64,000 bases of DNA from Lyophyllum atratum (GCA_014905825.1 JACGCN010000023.1:248001-312000); one strand, 5' to 3'. Counted from the stretch's first letter, positions 35,482 to 47,197 are shown. Numbers and translations are program-made. The notes: generated by a model not told the origin, from the letters alone.

Positions 35482-38400
35482 ATGCATTCCCCACTCTTTT
35501 CGCAGCTGCCGGATAACGTTCTACTCCGGATCCTTCGCGAGGTTCCCCACCATAGGCTCTATCTGTTGTCTCGACTCTGCCGCCGCTTGCATGAATCTGC
35601 CCTTCGACTCTTTCTCAGCCGAAACAAGATTACAGAGCCCAGCGCAAGAGCTGAGATAACGATGCCTTCCCCGCACTCCAAGGAAATTAGCGCATTATCC
35701 GTGCTCCACGTCGCTTTATTCGTTCAGTCAATCGACCATCTCACCTGCAACTTCCAAGCAACAGGTTATGCCAACAATCTCACTGCGGAGCAGGTCGCAA
35801 CCGCGTTCCGTCCACTTTTAGCGCTCATACGCAAGCTTTCTGCGATTAGAGAGCTCACAATAAATTTCCATGATGCTTTCTTTCGAGAAGGCGTTCCATG
35901 GGAGGTGTTCGACCTCGTACGCGCTCCCCTTGCTATTAAGTCGTGTACTCGAGTGGTGATAACCGATTCGCCCGGTGACACGCGGATCTATATCCCTCAG
36001 CCTGTAATCTCCAACGCACGCTCACCGCCTGGCCTCACAGGCACGCTTACGACGAAATTATTTCCCACCGGGCTACTCAACTCCTCCACACACTCGAAAA
36101 CGATATCACCCGGCGATGCGACCAGCCTCAACCTTCCACTCAGCCTGTCTTCCTTCGTCGTTAAGAACCGTACGGATCTTAGGTCCAACGACATGATCCA
36201 GACATCAGCTGCCCTATCTACTGCCCGAAGTCTCAGTCTTGCATGTCCTGGGAAGTCGGGGGAAGTTTGGAGTGATACGCTACCTCACATTTCCTCCGCG
36301 GCTTGGAATCTCACAACCCTTGTCATTGATGTCGCGGATATTTTCCCAAAGGATCTTTTACTGTTCGTCTCTAAGCTTCCGAAGCTTACAAGTTTAACCA
36401 TCACGGTGATGACAGAACACTACACGCACACCATCCCTTCACGCACATCTCTCAATTTCCCCACATTAATCGACCTCCGCGCGCCTCCAGCATACGCCCG
36501 TGTCCTTCTCATGGGAATGCGGGAGTTATCCCACCTCGAATCCCTACACCTCTCCATTCCTGATCGAGATCAGCTTTTTTCCATCGCTTTCAAGAAAACT
36601 ATGTCCGTCATCATATCTTCTCTGGGTAAACGCATCAATCACATGGTGTTCGCCATCGTTGTCAACTTCATGGACAACATACACCGGGATGGCACTGGCA
36701 TAATGGATAACCTCGATGTATTCACGCTATCCCGTTTGGGCCGTCAAGCAAGTTTTGACGATGTGCAGAAGATAACACTCTTAGGACTGCTGCCTCTTGG
36801 TGCCCGTAATGCGCCTGGGCATTTCTTCCTCCTGCTCGCGGTGTGGCTCCGGAAGTTCCGAGGACTACGTCACTTGGAATTCGTGGAACAGGATGTCGCC
36901 GATGGTGCCATCCAACCGATGTATCCATTGTTTCGTGCGATCCATACACAGTGCCCGAACATCCGGAACATCACTATCCTGCGTACATGCCATGATGTTG
37001 TCTCAACGCTCATGGAACACGAAAATTATCTTCCTCGCACACATGGAACCAAGTTCACAGATCTTCCCGAAGACATATTCTACTTGATCTTTCAATATCT
37101 ATCGGACGCAGAGCTATATACACTCGCCAGCCTATCTCCGAACATCCGCGACTGGGTTTTACCCGTTTATCTTCGCCGTCGGGGAATCACTGAACCAACA
37201 GTTTATAGTCAACTTCATCTAATTTGGAACGAATCCACCGTCTTAACTGATATCTCCGCCCTCACTCTGTGTTCCGTAAAAACCATCCAGCATCTATCCT
37301 GCCAATTATGCACGACTCGGACCACCATGCCTTTCCTTATGTTTGAATATCTCCATCGACTCCATCGACTCGTCCTCAAACTTTCGAAGATTGACAAGCT
37401 CACACTTGATTTACGCTATGTCGACGACGGGACAGGACCATTTACAGAAGCATCGAAGCAGACTTGGATGCCAGTGGGGTTACTGAGATCTATCCTCGAC
37501 GCCGTTGCCGAGCGACGCTGTAGCTCATTAGTCGTCTACGGAGGCATTTTCTCTGAAGATACCATAGACCCTCAGACGGCAGGCTCCAAGAGCTGGCGAC
37601 GTCTAGTCCCTCGCATCTCGAGGACCACGTACAAATCGCTCTCCCTAAGCTCATCTCCGAGAAAGATGAAACTTGCCCTCTCTTCCCTCGCGATCGAGTC
37701 AGGAACCCTGCACAGGTCCATTTTCTCCGATTGGGTCACGTCAGTGCTTAAAAATGGCCATGTTACCAGTCTGAGCATCACGAATGTATGCTCTCGTGTT
37801 GGCGACACTCTCCTCAAGATGCCTGGCTTTCTCTCCAACCTCACAGAGCTTCATCTTGCTGGTGGCCGCATCTTCTCCCGTGGGATGTTGTCCCTCCTCC
37901 ATAAATTACCTGCTCTCACTGCACTATCGTTACGCCAATGTAGCTTCAGACACATGGAGCAGAGAAAGATCGACCCCACACCGAGTCTTCCTCTCCTCCA
38001 AAAACTCTCCCTGCCCGCGGATTGCATCACTTTCATCATGGGAACCGGCATAGATTCCCTTCCCAGTCTAGAGGATTTAAATCTCGAGGTAGACTCCCGG
38101 CATATTCTCACCTCCTACCACCTACGAGGCGGACCCTCCATCGCCGAGCGGTTGAAGGGGCGCTCGTCCCCTATAAACCTTTCCCTCGAATTTCCGCTCG
38201 GAGGCGCTTCTGAGATTTTTCAACAGATGACGGAAGATGAAGAGTGGGCCAGTTTATTTACTTTGGTCAATGAAATCGCGTTCATTGGGATGGGCGGTTG
38301 GATACGCGCGCTCCCGCCATTGCGAAGCTTTACGGCCCTTCGCCATCTCTCATTCCAAAACATACTTGAAGCGGGTATTATAGACGCTCTACATAGGAAT

Positions 38401-38487
38401 ATGGACATCACACCGTCTTTGGTGAGCCTCACTATCAACGGAGCTATCCAGGACTTGGCCTTGCTTGCTAAGTTGACGACAACGTGA
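35482..38487 (+). CDS. Double F-box/LRR-type protein, 1001 residues, intronless
   Basis: A single open frame of 1001 codons plus stop. It contains two F-box modules: residues about 5-45 (SQLPDNVLLRILREVPHHRL, then LCRRLHESALRLFL) and about 522-565 (TDLPEDIFYLIFQYLSDAEL, then SLSPNIRDWVLPVYLRRRG). Each is followed by about 450 residues of leucine-spaced segments, such as LPKLTSLTITVM and LTELHLAGGRIFSRGMLSLL. The halves therefore look like an internal duplication of one F-box/LRR unit. F-box modules normally hold Skp1 in SCF ubiquitin ligases. A paralogue with the same architecture is at 54.5-57.5 kb on the other strand. The lack of introns contrasts with most neighbours. Confidence 0.8.
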   Translation: MHSPLFSQLPDNVLLRILREVPHHRLYLLSRLCRRLHESALRLFLSRNKITEPSARAEITMPSPHSKEISALSVLHVALFVQSIDHLTCNFQATGYANNLTAEQVATAFRPLLALIRKLSAIRELTINFHDAFFREGVPWEVFDLVRAPLAIKSCTRVVITDSPGDTRIYIPQPVISNARSPPGLTGTLTTKLFPTGLLNSSTHSKTISPGDATSLNLPLSLSSFVVKNRTDLRSNDMIQTSAALSTARSLSLACPGKSGEVWSDTLPHISSAAWNLTTLVIDVADIFPKDLLLFVSKLPKLTSLTITVMTEHYTHTIPSRTSLNFPTLIDLRAPPAYARVLLMGMRELSHLESLHLSIPDRDQLFSIAFKKTMSVIISSLGKRINHMVFAIVVNFMDNIHRDGTGIMDNLDVFTLSRLGRQASFDDVQKITLLGLLPLGARNAPGHFFLLLAVWLRKFRGLRHLEFVEQDVADGAIQPMYPLFRAIHTQCPNIRNITILRTCHDVVSTLMEHENYLPRTHGTKFTDLPEDIFYLIFQYLSDAELYTLASLSPNIRDWVLPVYLRRRGITEPTVYSQLHLIWNESTVLTDISALTLCSVKTIQHLSCQLCTTRTTMPFLMFEYLHRLHRLVLKLSKIDKLTLDLRYVDDGTGPFTEASKQTWMPVGLLRSILDAVAERRCSSLVVYGGIFSEDTIDPQTAGSKSWRRLVPRISRTTYKSLSLSSSPRKMKLALSSLAIESGTLHRSIFSDWVTSVLKNGHVTSLSITNVCSRVGDTLLKMPGFLSNLTELHLAGGRIFSRGMLSLLHKLPALTALSLRQCSFRHMEQRKIDPTPSLPLLQKLSLPADCITFIMGTGIDSLPSLEDLNLEVDSRHILTSYHLRGGPSIAERLKGRSSPINLSLEFPLGGASEIFQQMTEDEEWASLFTLVNEIAFIGMGGWIRALPPLRSFTALRHLSFQNILEAGIIDALHRNMDITPSLVSLTINGAIQDLALLAKLTTT

Positions 38488-38780
38488 GCGCACCCTCAAT
38501 CTACCTCCTGGTATCGGTTCTGATTTTCACAACGTTATACTAGGTCTCAGCCTCCGACCAGTAACTGGTGTGTCGAATATCCGATCTACTAAGAAGCCCA
38601 TGGACGAATGCACTCTGCTTTGGTTGCCCGAACATATTGTCCAAATACTACCCGTTCCTGCTCCACTTTCTTCCTAGGTCCGTAGAATAGGCTCGTGAAA
38701 TGCACCAGTGCTCAAGATACAGATCATCTGCCTCAATAGCGGCAGGCGCCACGTCAATTCTTGCTTCGTTCATAGTTATT

Positions 38781-38867
38781 TATGGCAACAGCGACTGCTC
38801 AGCTTCGCTTAACAGTGATTTGTAATCTGCCCTGAACCAAACAGTGCCAGGACCCCGAATGCATAGA
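38781..38867 (+). repeat. Left member of an inverted repeat pair
   Basis: Starts TATGGCAACAGCGACTGCTC and ends ACCCCGAATGCATAGA. It aligns with the reverse complement of 41778-41854: 73 of 77 aligned positions match by my count, with one 10-base insertion (CTTAACAGTG) in this copy. Confidence 0.85.
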
Positions 38868-41777
38868 CCACCGTTCATCTGTTACGGTTACATACATACT
38901 CATACGAGCCTTCATGAACGGTGTACGGTTAGGTTGGACCTTCTGAGCAACTTTTACCCCAGCTGTTTAGGGATTTGTCCAATAAAGGTCTTAGGGAATT
39001 TTCAGACGTAGCGGGTCTACGTCGATGTATCAATTGTGTATTGAGTGCATGACCTTGCTTGTCGAATCGCTAAACAGCAAGTCCGAGTTTTTGTCCTATA
39101 TTTCTTCTTTGGAAAGCAGCAGTGTCTAGAGACGTTTAGCTTGGAAATCAATTTGGCACTTATAGTATCATAGGCACAGTTGAAACTCTATTGTTAGTTA
39201 TACTCGTGTTACGCGGACGCCAACCGGACGCTTTTCCAGGGATTCAAACGTATAACTGACATGTAATCCCTCTTTTTCTGTCACACTGCCCGAATACCCC
39301 CAATATATATATCTCTGCTTATAATACGGCATATATAGTCACAACCTTTAGAATATAATCAGTTATCCTTTCTAAATGCACATCCAACGACAATCAAGAA
39401 TCTATGATGTGACATACAACTAAAATTCTTCACTAGAGGTTATTTTGTGGCACTCCTCTTGCACCTCCATGGCGCCTGCCAGTAGGCGAAGCAATCTGTC
39501 CCAGGCCTGGCATCAAGCGCTACACGGACGGATGGTCATTTTCATTTTGTACGGTCAGAACACGGATCGCCCCCTGGGGGAACATATAAACCCGATTATA
39601 CAAAGCAGCAAGCTGTGTATTTCAATTCTCATCTTACCGGGGGACACTCACCTAGCGACACTCCTCGCTAACCCTCGCCCCATCCCACTAAGCGGCTTTT
39701 ACATGTTGGCTGAGTACACGCCCCCGCACATATTCTGCTGGCCTGGATATCCCATCTCGTGATCCACATATCAGCTCCTGATACCAAGGACACATGCAAG
39801 GCCATAGACCTCGGACACAGGAGCACTTGGGCGAGATGGGGAGATACGCAACACGGCCCGGCATCGAATACAGTGGGGCTATGTAGGCGTGAGTAGCGGT
39901 AGCAATAATCGGAGAGGTCGTGCATCTTGTGCATTCGGTCCACATCTTACGAGATCAAGGAGGTTTCGCGTCTTTCGAATATTCAATTCATATGATGAGA
40001 GACAGGTTGAGTCGACTGTCCATGCGTTGGGAATGACGACGTCGACGGACTGAGTGATATAAAAACCTTGATCAGATGTAGTCAACGGATTTGGGATCTG
40101 GAAAAATCTGTTCTTACCTGGCTGTACAGAGCTCCGTCATGGCCCATGCTCGGTTGTGCAGCATCACCCAAAACAGATACCAGTTTCTCAGGTCCTTTTC
40201 AAAGATTCGAGCAGGGCGACCGTTCCGGGCCTGAAGCGATAGGGCTTGTAAACACCGGCGGCGGCCTAAGACGCGACCTCCACGAGAACCAAGTCGGAAA
40301 AGACAAGGCGGGGTGAGATACTCACGGCGGTGTGACGTGCCGATGATTTGGCAGCGAGTTGCTTACGGGGGGCTTTGCCAGTAGACGATGGCTTGAGCAA
40401 GGATCGGAACGAAGTCTATCAAGAGTACATACCACCAGTAGACTTGCGGTCAACATTGTCAAGCCCGCAATGTATTTCTCGATCAACTCTTCAATCATTG
40501 TGGTCAGAGAGGAGCGACACCGCATGGGACATCCGTAGGGGGAGCGCAGAGCCATACGATATGCACGGCGAGCTCTATGATAACCGTGTAGAAATAATCA
40601 AATTCTTAGTCACATTGTGTACGGCCCCTTTCCATCGCCGCATCGCCCGACGAACAACGGATTTGGATGATGCGATTGCGTGAGAATATCGCGCACTCAA
40701 GCTTCAAAGAAGCAGTGAGCAATGACCGAGAGAAATCAGGAAGGAAAGGTACATACCCGTCGACTGTCGAAACCTTGCTCAAATGAATCAAACGAGCGGG
40801 CAAATTGGAGTTCGGTTCAACGGCTTGCTTGAGGATCCAGGCCTCGAGGGTCTGGTGTCGATCGGCATCTTACAGCAAGTCGTGGCGGCGCAGTGCTAGA
40901 TGCCGGGCGGAGGGGCCGGAATAGCTATTAACGCGCGAGCGTCATGGGCTCGGGGGCTTTGATCGCGTATGTCGGAAGCAAGTCCTCGACGTAGGGTGCT
41001 AAGGCCGTGCCGGCTCTCGTGCGTACGAGAGGCAGATTGTGTGTAGCCGAAAAAGTCATCGAGCGAGCTGCGCTCGAGCACCAGGGTGGGTGGGGTGCGC
41101 GATGTGTAGGTGAGCACCGGAGTAGGTGCTAGATGCCTTTGTGCCTGTGACGGCTTGGCACTGAGAGCCGTCGTTGGGAGTTAGAGCAGGCTTGTGAAGT
41201 GGAAAGTGCTGTGCTCGTGTGGCGACGTAGTGGGGGATGCGGCTTCGCATGGAGAATGGGGTCGTGTGCACGCTCTCCGCTGCTGCGAGGCAGAGGGGTC
41301 GGGATGGCTATGAGTAGGGTACATGAGGTCAGTAGTCATAGAGAGGTAGCCGGACGCACCTAATTGGCTCTCGCCCACCTGGCGTCTGCCCTGCTCTTTC
41401 TTCCTTCTGCCTTGCTCCCTTGAGAGTCGCTCGAGCCACTGCACGCTTCTCCCTGCCAAATCTGCAGCAAATGGCACAAAGGGTTGCCGTTAATCTTCCC
41501 CCGCCATTTCATAATCCTTCTACAGTGGAGGAGGGCGCTGTGCGTGTCCTCAGGGCTAGGAACGGCAAAATAGCATGATATACCTGTAAGATTGAGTTCA
41601 ACAAGTTTAGCAACGTAAGGACACCAAACCCAGTAAGATAACATAAAATATACATACTGTAAGACGTTTCACAGCTGCAGTGCCGCCCAGCATGACGTGG
41701 TGGTAGCGAGAGTCGGCGACGAACGATGTTGAACATGAAAAGTTGACTAGCAAATCACTGATTAGATATGACGTTAA

Positions 41778-41854
41778 TCTATACGTTCGGGGTCCTGGCC
41801 TTGTTTGGTTCAGGGCAGATTACAAATCGAAGCTGAGCAGTCGCTGTTGCCATA
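41778..41854 (-). repeat. Right member of an inverted repeat pair
   Basis: Inverted counterpart of 38781-38867, lying about 2.9 kb away (inner ends). No target-site duplication is evident just outside either copy. Confidence 0.85.
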
Positions 41855-41954
41855 GTTATTATCAACCCAAAATTCTGTCCATGCAGTAGATATATCGTAG
41901 TGGACAGTTCATGATGACATCGTGCGTACATCAGAAATATTCCTAGGAGCGCTC

Positions 41955-43670
41955 TCAGTGCGCGCTATTCTTCCCTTCTGGTTTCCTCGCTTTGAATATA
42001 CCTCGCTCCAACACATTCTGTATAATCAAACGCGCGTTCTCCTCAGCCTCCCGGGAATTCGACGTCAGTTTCCTCCGCCCTTATCGCGACACAGATTAGT
42101 GATATGTCCCTAGCATCGATGCGAAGAGCACATACCAACAATGGCCCAGTTCCTCGTACTAGGAATCCTAAGCGTCTCGCATTCCACCTCCCAACCACAA
42201 TGCAAGCTCAACGACGCAAGCCAGATTCGATACATCGAATACGAGCTCGCATTACTGCCCTCGCCTCCCAGATTCAGCGTGTCAGCGAAATCTGGGCTGG
42301 AGATTGGGAACATCGTCGTACTAGAGCGCTCATACTTTGCATCGAAGGACCACGCGCAGCATGGTATAGAGAGATATCCGGAAGCTGAGTAGATAGTCGA
42401 TAACACGGGCACCCAGGGCGTCAGCTCGTCGGCGTGGTTTCCGATGAGGAATATGCCTGGCTGGAAGTATGGGTCTGGGGAGGATGCGGTCGGGTCGAAT
42501 GCGTGGACGTGAAGGTGGTCCTGTGTCGTTTGTGGGTAGTGAGACCAAGACGTACGGGCTCTTAGGTCGATGCCTCGTCCTTCATATCCTTCTTGGACGA
42601 GGATGTGGGTAAGCAGGCCATTTCCGCATCTGCAGCGAACTGATAAAACTTGGGACGGCGTAGTAGGTCCTGAAGCTTACCCAAAGTCGAGGAAACCCCC
42701 TGGTGGACGGGGCCAAGATCTCCATGGCTGATCAGGATCATCAGAGGTCGAGGCGGTCTCTGAGTGTATATGATAGGTATCTTTCCATAGAAGCATCAGG
42801 TAAGTCGCAATGCCGATATCCTGAGTGATTCTTAGCCACGCATAAATACATAATAATTATATATTCTTGCCTCAAAAACATGCTTCAGTGGATCAGTAAC
42901 TTCTTGCCAAGTGTCTATAAGATGTTTATGCCGTTCGCGCATGATGAGATACAGGTCTTGGTACGGCTCCCGGGGAACGAGGCAATCGTGAATGACGCGT
43001 TTCTTGTAGTTCGTCAGCGCGCCCCAGCCATACCGGTCCAGCGTGTCGAGAAGCGCTAAACAAGTACGATACAGTCGGGCATTTGGATCAGTCGCGGTCC
43101 CTGGTAGGGGTATCACTTCTATTCGTAATGTAGGTGGTTCGGATTGAATGTATCTGAACGCGAGATGGGAAACCGCTGGATGATAATAAGGTAGGGCACA
43201 GCCGTCCTGCACAATGGGGGTCAGGATCAAAGTATCAGGCGTGTTTTGTGACTCGTGGGTGTCCTCGAGGCCGTAAAGAGAACAATACTGTTCCAGGGAC
43301 CCATCACGACCGGGTCTTCGAGCAAGGAGTTTCCGATGGATCACGCGAATAAGCTGCCTGCCTTTTGGCCGAGGTACCGACGAAGGAAAGTTGGACGTCA
43401 TCTCAGCCACCGCTTCCGACCGTAAGATTAGGGTTGAATTGTATTCTGGATGATGTATGAGCTGGGAGATGGCGATCTCGAACTTTGGCGAAAAATAGTT
43501 TCAGTGAAAGATACTACTCTGATATGGATGTGACTCACTAGTTCAAATGGAAAGGATGCCGGGCATGATATGAGAGGTAACCAGGTGGATTCTTCGTCAG
43601 AAAGGCAGGGGTGCACTGAGTCTAAAGGATTGCATTGCGAAGGTTCGAAACGGGGACGAGGAGCAGACAT
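41955..43670 (-). CDS. TRM44: tRNA (uracil-2'-O-)-methyltransferase TRM44
   Basis: Five exons (43670-43539, 43482-42871, 42820-42681, 42629-42136, 42079-41955), in phase, give 500 residues. Typical blocks appear in order: FEIAISQLIHHPEYNSTLIL, then GWGALTNYKKRVIHDCLVPR, then RHKHLIDTWQEVTDPLKHVF, then PPGGFLDFGCGNGLLTHILV (SAM-binding motif I, Gly295-Asn298-Gly299 region), then GIDLRARTSWSHYP, then IGNHADELTPWVPVLST, then GYLSIPCCAWSFD, and the end RLIIQNVLERGIFKARKPEG. The enzyme methylates the ribose of U44 in some cytosolic tRNA-Ser species in yeast. Intron 2 (42821-42870) starts with GC: GAG is followed by GCAAGA. That donor is required to join KHVFE to DIGIATYLMLLWKD in frame. Confidence 0.93.
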
Positions 43671-44308
43671 GCTGAGTTCTGAGAATCCGAAATTTTGGGT
43701 ATATGGTGGGATTTTCTGCGTGACCCTTCTCCGAATACTACTGTCCTTGATATACGATGCAGGACGCGAGACGGTATCTGACTTTTGGAGAAGATGAGCG
43801 GTGTAAGCAACTTCGCGATCGGGAAAAATTAAATTGAAGCTCTCAATGTCACATGACTTCAGTTTGCAATCTAATCAGATTAATATTACCTTGGCACGCA
43901 TTTTGAACCCTGCTGGAACTCCAATCACAAGAACAGTTCAAATTGATTCACGGAGGATTCAGATGCTCTGAAGATGGCGGAAGGTGATGTTCAACCTTAA
44001 GGGTGTAGAGCTTCTTGAGGTGAAAGAGTTACGCCATTCCTAGACTAGCAATCATCATAGTCATATATAGTGTCAGTCGCTCCATTATATTATCTGAGAA
44101 AAAGGAAAACCGACAGAACTGAGGGGAAATGAGGATAGGTCATGTACGATTGGTCGCGCTCCTCGTGGGCACAAGTGGACACCAGCGTCCATCGTTAAGC
44201 GCTGTTCCTGGCGATCGAATCTATCAATTTCCAATTACCCCACACTTTCCCCACCGGAATTACCATACACGGACATATCCGCTCCGGCACCGTCCCTCCA
44301 TTCCCAGC
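43671..44308. other. Divergent intergenic region
   Basis: About 640 bp between TRM44 and the Cys/His-rich gene, head to head; presumed to hold both promoters. No gene seen. Confidence 0.4.
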
Positions 44309-44316
44309 TATATAAA
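44309..44316 (+). promoter_or_regulatory. TATA box of the Cys/His-rich small protein gene
   Basis: TATATAAA lies 96 bp before the ATG at 44405 and is followed by a C-rich leader. Confidence 0.55.
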
Positions 44317-44404
44317 CTCCCTCCGGTCGACCAAACCTGCTTCTCCCCATCCCATATCAACAGACCCCACTCCACCTACACCCCTCCACCCCAGAATCCC
44401 GTCA

Positions 44405-44896
44405 ATGGCTGAAGTTGCACCCGCCACGGTTGAGATCAACGATGCTATCTTCTGTAGTGCGCATGTGAAGGAAGTCGTGAGTAGACGTGCCTTGGAGAGC
44501 TCGTTGTCTTTAGTGCAATGGGTGATCTATCATGATCGAGAGCATGCACTGACGCATATCGTCTTCCTAGTGCGCCGACTGCAGCTTTGACGGGAGGGAA
44601 GAGAACGATGCGTTCTTCGGGGTTCGTCGCTCCTCCTTATGGCTCGACAATGTCTGACTTTCTTCAAAGTACGACCCCGTGAACAGAGAACCCATCGAAT
44701 CTCCCGTTACTACCCAGAATAAGGATGGTGTATACCAGTGCAAGAAGCATGGGTCTGCGGGTACGTCAGCTATCGTTCTTCCCTTCTTACGGTCGTCGGA
44801 ATCTGACATGAGTTACCAGGGTGCAACCAATGTTTCGGATGGAAGAAGCAGATCACCAGAGCGCGCACTGCCGCGAAGAAAGCCGGGAGGAAGTAA
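44405..44896 (+). CDS. 96-residue protein with duplicated C-x2-H-x4-C-x2-C motif
   Basis: Four exons (44405-44476, 44571-44621, 44670-44760, 44820-44896), in phase, encode 96 residues. Two identical-spacing motifs are seen: CSAHVKEVCADC (residues about 18-29) and CKKHGSAGCNQC (about 65-76). Between them lies DGREENDAFFGYDPVNREPI and a short linker. The basic C terminus is KKQITRARTAAKKAGRK. Each motif has three Cys and one His in the order C-H-C-C, suitable for one zinc ion each or for cross-folding around shared ions. The basic tail could bind nucleic acid or serve as a nuclear signal. I do not recognise a named domain. The first motif is rebuilt only by splicing exon 1 to exon 2, which supports the model. 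Confidence 0.72.
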
Positions 44897-45176
44897 GGCT
44901 ATGTATCTTTATATGTATAAGGCGTGAAAGCCGTGTAGAACTCAAATGTTGTACACCACCAATGATTTACTATCAAATACCACAATGTTGGAAATGTCTA
45001 TGAATAGGGAAACGACGCGAGTCAACCGTTCGTAACCAGCCAGTCATTCAACACCGTTATGAGTCATCGCACAGACCAAGAGAAGGGAACACTGGGGGAT
45101 TCAATCATTCGAACATAGTGTGCTGTGCTTCATCTTATTTTAGGCTATCCAGGTAGGTAGAAGTGGTGTTCAAAAC
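44897..45176. other. Short convergent intergenic region
   Basis: 280 bp between the facing ends of the Cys/His-rich gene and the transporter; nothing recognised. Confidence 0.4.
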
Positions 45177-47197
45177 TTATACCCAACCGGTACCTTTCTT
45201 TCTCGAAACAACGTAACGCGTAAAACAAATGAAACCAGCTCCCGAGAACATGCAGAGGCTGGAGAAGACAAGCGGTCTCCACCATATGAACGACGAAGAA
45301 AGCAAGGCGCCCGCGATTGGAGTACCTAGTTCGAGCAGAAGCATGAGCATCCGAATATTTTACCCTCCTATCATGGGGTCGGTTAAGACCTACCGATAAG
45401 TCCTCCAAGTCCTAGGACGGAGTCCTCGTTAGTTCTAGGTCTATCCATCGGCCTATTTGGACGCTCAGCACTTGCCCGTAAAAGTGAAGCAAATCCCAAC
45501 CCGAGCCCCTATCTCTGCGTCCGTTTTCGCCAACGACGCAAGCATTGGTCCGAGCAACCCCCCGTCTAAGTGTCCAACCGATGAGCCAAACCCAGACCAC
45601 TCAGCTAAGCATATATGTATACGCACAACACCCCGAGAAAAAGCCATACAGGATCGTAAAAATAACGGTACCAGGGATGTCCTTGATGAGGAGTACGCAT
45701 AATATGAGGATGCCCAGGGCGATCATGGAGAACAGCATGAGGTTGAAGACGCCCAGTGGTCGGGCGAGAAGGGTCGGGACTACACGTCCGATTGTGTTGA
45801 CGCCGTTCATGATTACCAGCTAGATATGCGATGGGTAGAGTTGCGTAAGTGATGCGGGTCCTATTTTTTGCATGGGACTTGCCGTATAGAAAGCAAAGCT
45901 AGGTGTGAGGCCGTTTTTTATCGCCTCCAGCTGGAGGAAGAAAATCGGAAAGTAAAGACCCGCTAGAAGGAGGAGCATCCTGTGCTAACTGGTTCCAATG
46001 TGACAAATCTGACTAGATATCTTCTGCTCACCCAGCGATCGTCGTGACATAGGCAGGCTCTCGCAGAAATGTTTTGAGATCCTGGAGTATGCTGCCTTGT
46101 GTACGAGAGCTTGGCGGCAGTCTTGGCTTCATGAGGAGTAGCGCGACAACGAGAAGACCTAGGTTGAGGCCAGCGCTTGCACGAACACCGTTGTGGAAGC
46201 CAACCTTGCCATGGAAGAGGTTGTTCAGCATTACAGGATGGAGAGCGGCACCTAGAGCGGATCCCTGGGGCAAGATTAACATTCTGGATAGCACAACGTT
46301 GAAATCAAAAGACCGCCTACCGAGCTAGCAATTCCCATAGCGAAGGCGCGCCTGCGTCTGAAATAATGCGCTATCACAGCCACGCTTGGAACGTAGGTCA
46401 TACCTGAGGCTATCCCAAGACCCAAGCCTTGGGCAAGGAAAACCTGGTAGATGTCAGAACGAATACGCTGTATGCTCTTTGAGCTTGCGAACCTGGTAGT
46501 ACTGGTCCTCGTGCGTTAGAGAAAGCATAAATAAGCAGACAACGAAAAGGACAGATCCGGCAATCATAAGATGATAACTTGGATAACATGTCAGGTAGGC
46601 CGGGATCCCAGGGCGTATGCTGAAGAGGCCTACAAATAACCGGTATCGAATGCTCTGCCTGTGAAAAGCCCAGAAGAAACAAGAAGGAGCAATTGAACGC
46701 TGCCTATCCAACTACCCAACGCCCATTAGAATGTCCATATGTATAGTACAACGTCGACACTGACCTGATTTGCGATGACGAGTAATGCGTAAGATACTCT
46801 CGGACGTAGAAATCTGTGGTTGACGTCAAGAATGCAGTTCCGGTCAAGGACGTGATACTAGAATTTCACTTGCCATTGTAGACACCATGCGCGTTGGTGT
46901 ATCTAAACGATTTATGAATTACATCGTAGTGCAAATCAAGACGTTGAGATACAGACCCCAGGGTAACAAATTGGTTAAGCCACCTAGACGCACGCGTAAC
47001 TTGAGTCAAGCTATAATCTCGAAGAACATAAAAGGTACTCACACTCCAAAGACCACAGCCCAAGCCCTCCACCCACCTTCCGGAAATGACACCTCCTGCG
47101 AGGGCAAAGTCTCCACAACGAGTTTTACATCTGACTCTTCCTTTTCCACGTCAGGCGTGTCCCTTATGTCCAAGCGCGATGTAGCAATGGACGGCAT
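45177..47197 (-). CDS. MFS transporter of the monocarboxylate-porter (MCT) type
   Basis: Thirteen exons (47197-47043, 46983-46957, 46902-46874, 46813-46765, 46711-46634, 46577-46493, 46443-46321, 46264-46032, 45979-45883, 45819-45630, 45565-45476, 45411-45394, 45325-45177), all in phase, give 440 residues. The N-terminal signature is FPEGGWRAWAVVFG. It is followed by YTNAHGVYNDFYVREYL, then SWIGSVQLLLLVSSGLFTGR, then MTYVPSVAVIAHYFRRRR, then SGSALGAALHPVMLNNL, then SLAKTDAEIGARVGICFTFT, and the end YVVSRKKGTGWV. This is the fungal Mch/Esbp6-like group of 12-helix carriers; substrates are diverse (monocarboxylates, riboflavin for yeast Mch5). Three introns (46814-46873, 45820-45882, 45412-45475) start with GCAAGT instead of GT. 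Confidence 0.9.

Larger units (their letters stand above)
38488..41954. other. Gene-poor stretch bounded by inverted repeats
   Basis: About 3.5 kb with no supported gene. It contains a 77-bp-class repeat in opposite orientation near each end (listed separately). Between them, an orphan TATAAA occurs at 39585. A minus-strand area at 39.9-40.7 kb has possible exons (FEKDLRNWYLFWVMLHNRAW at about 40.17 kb, before a gtaaga donor; EKYIAGLTMLTASLLV at about 40.45 kb, before a gtatgt donor) that could belong to a membrane protein, intact or decayed. I could not assemble it. Confidence 0.4.
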
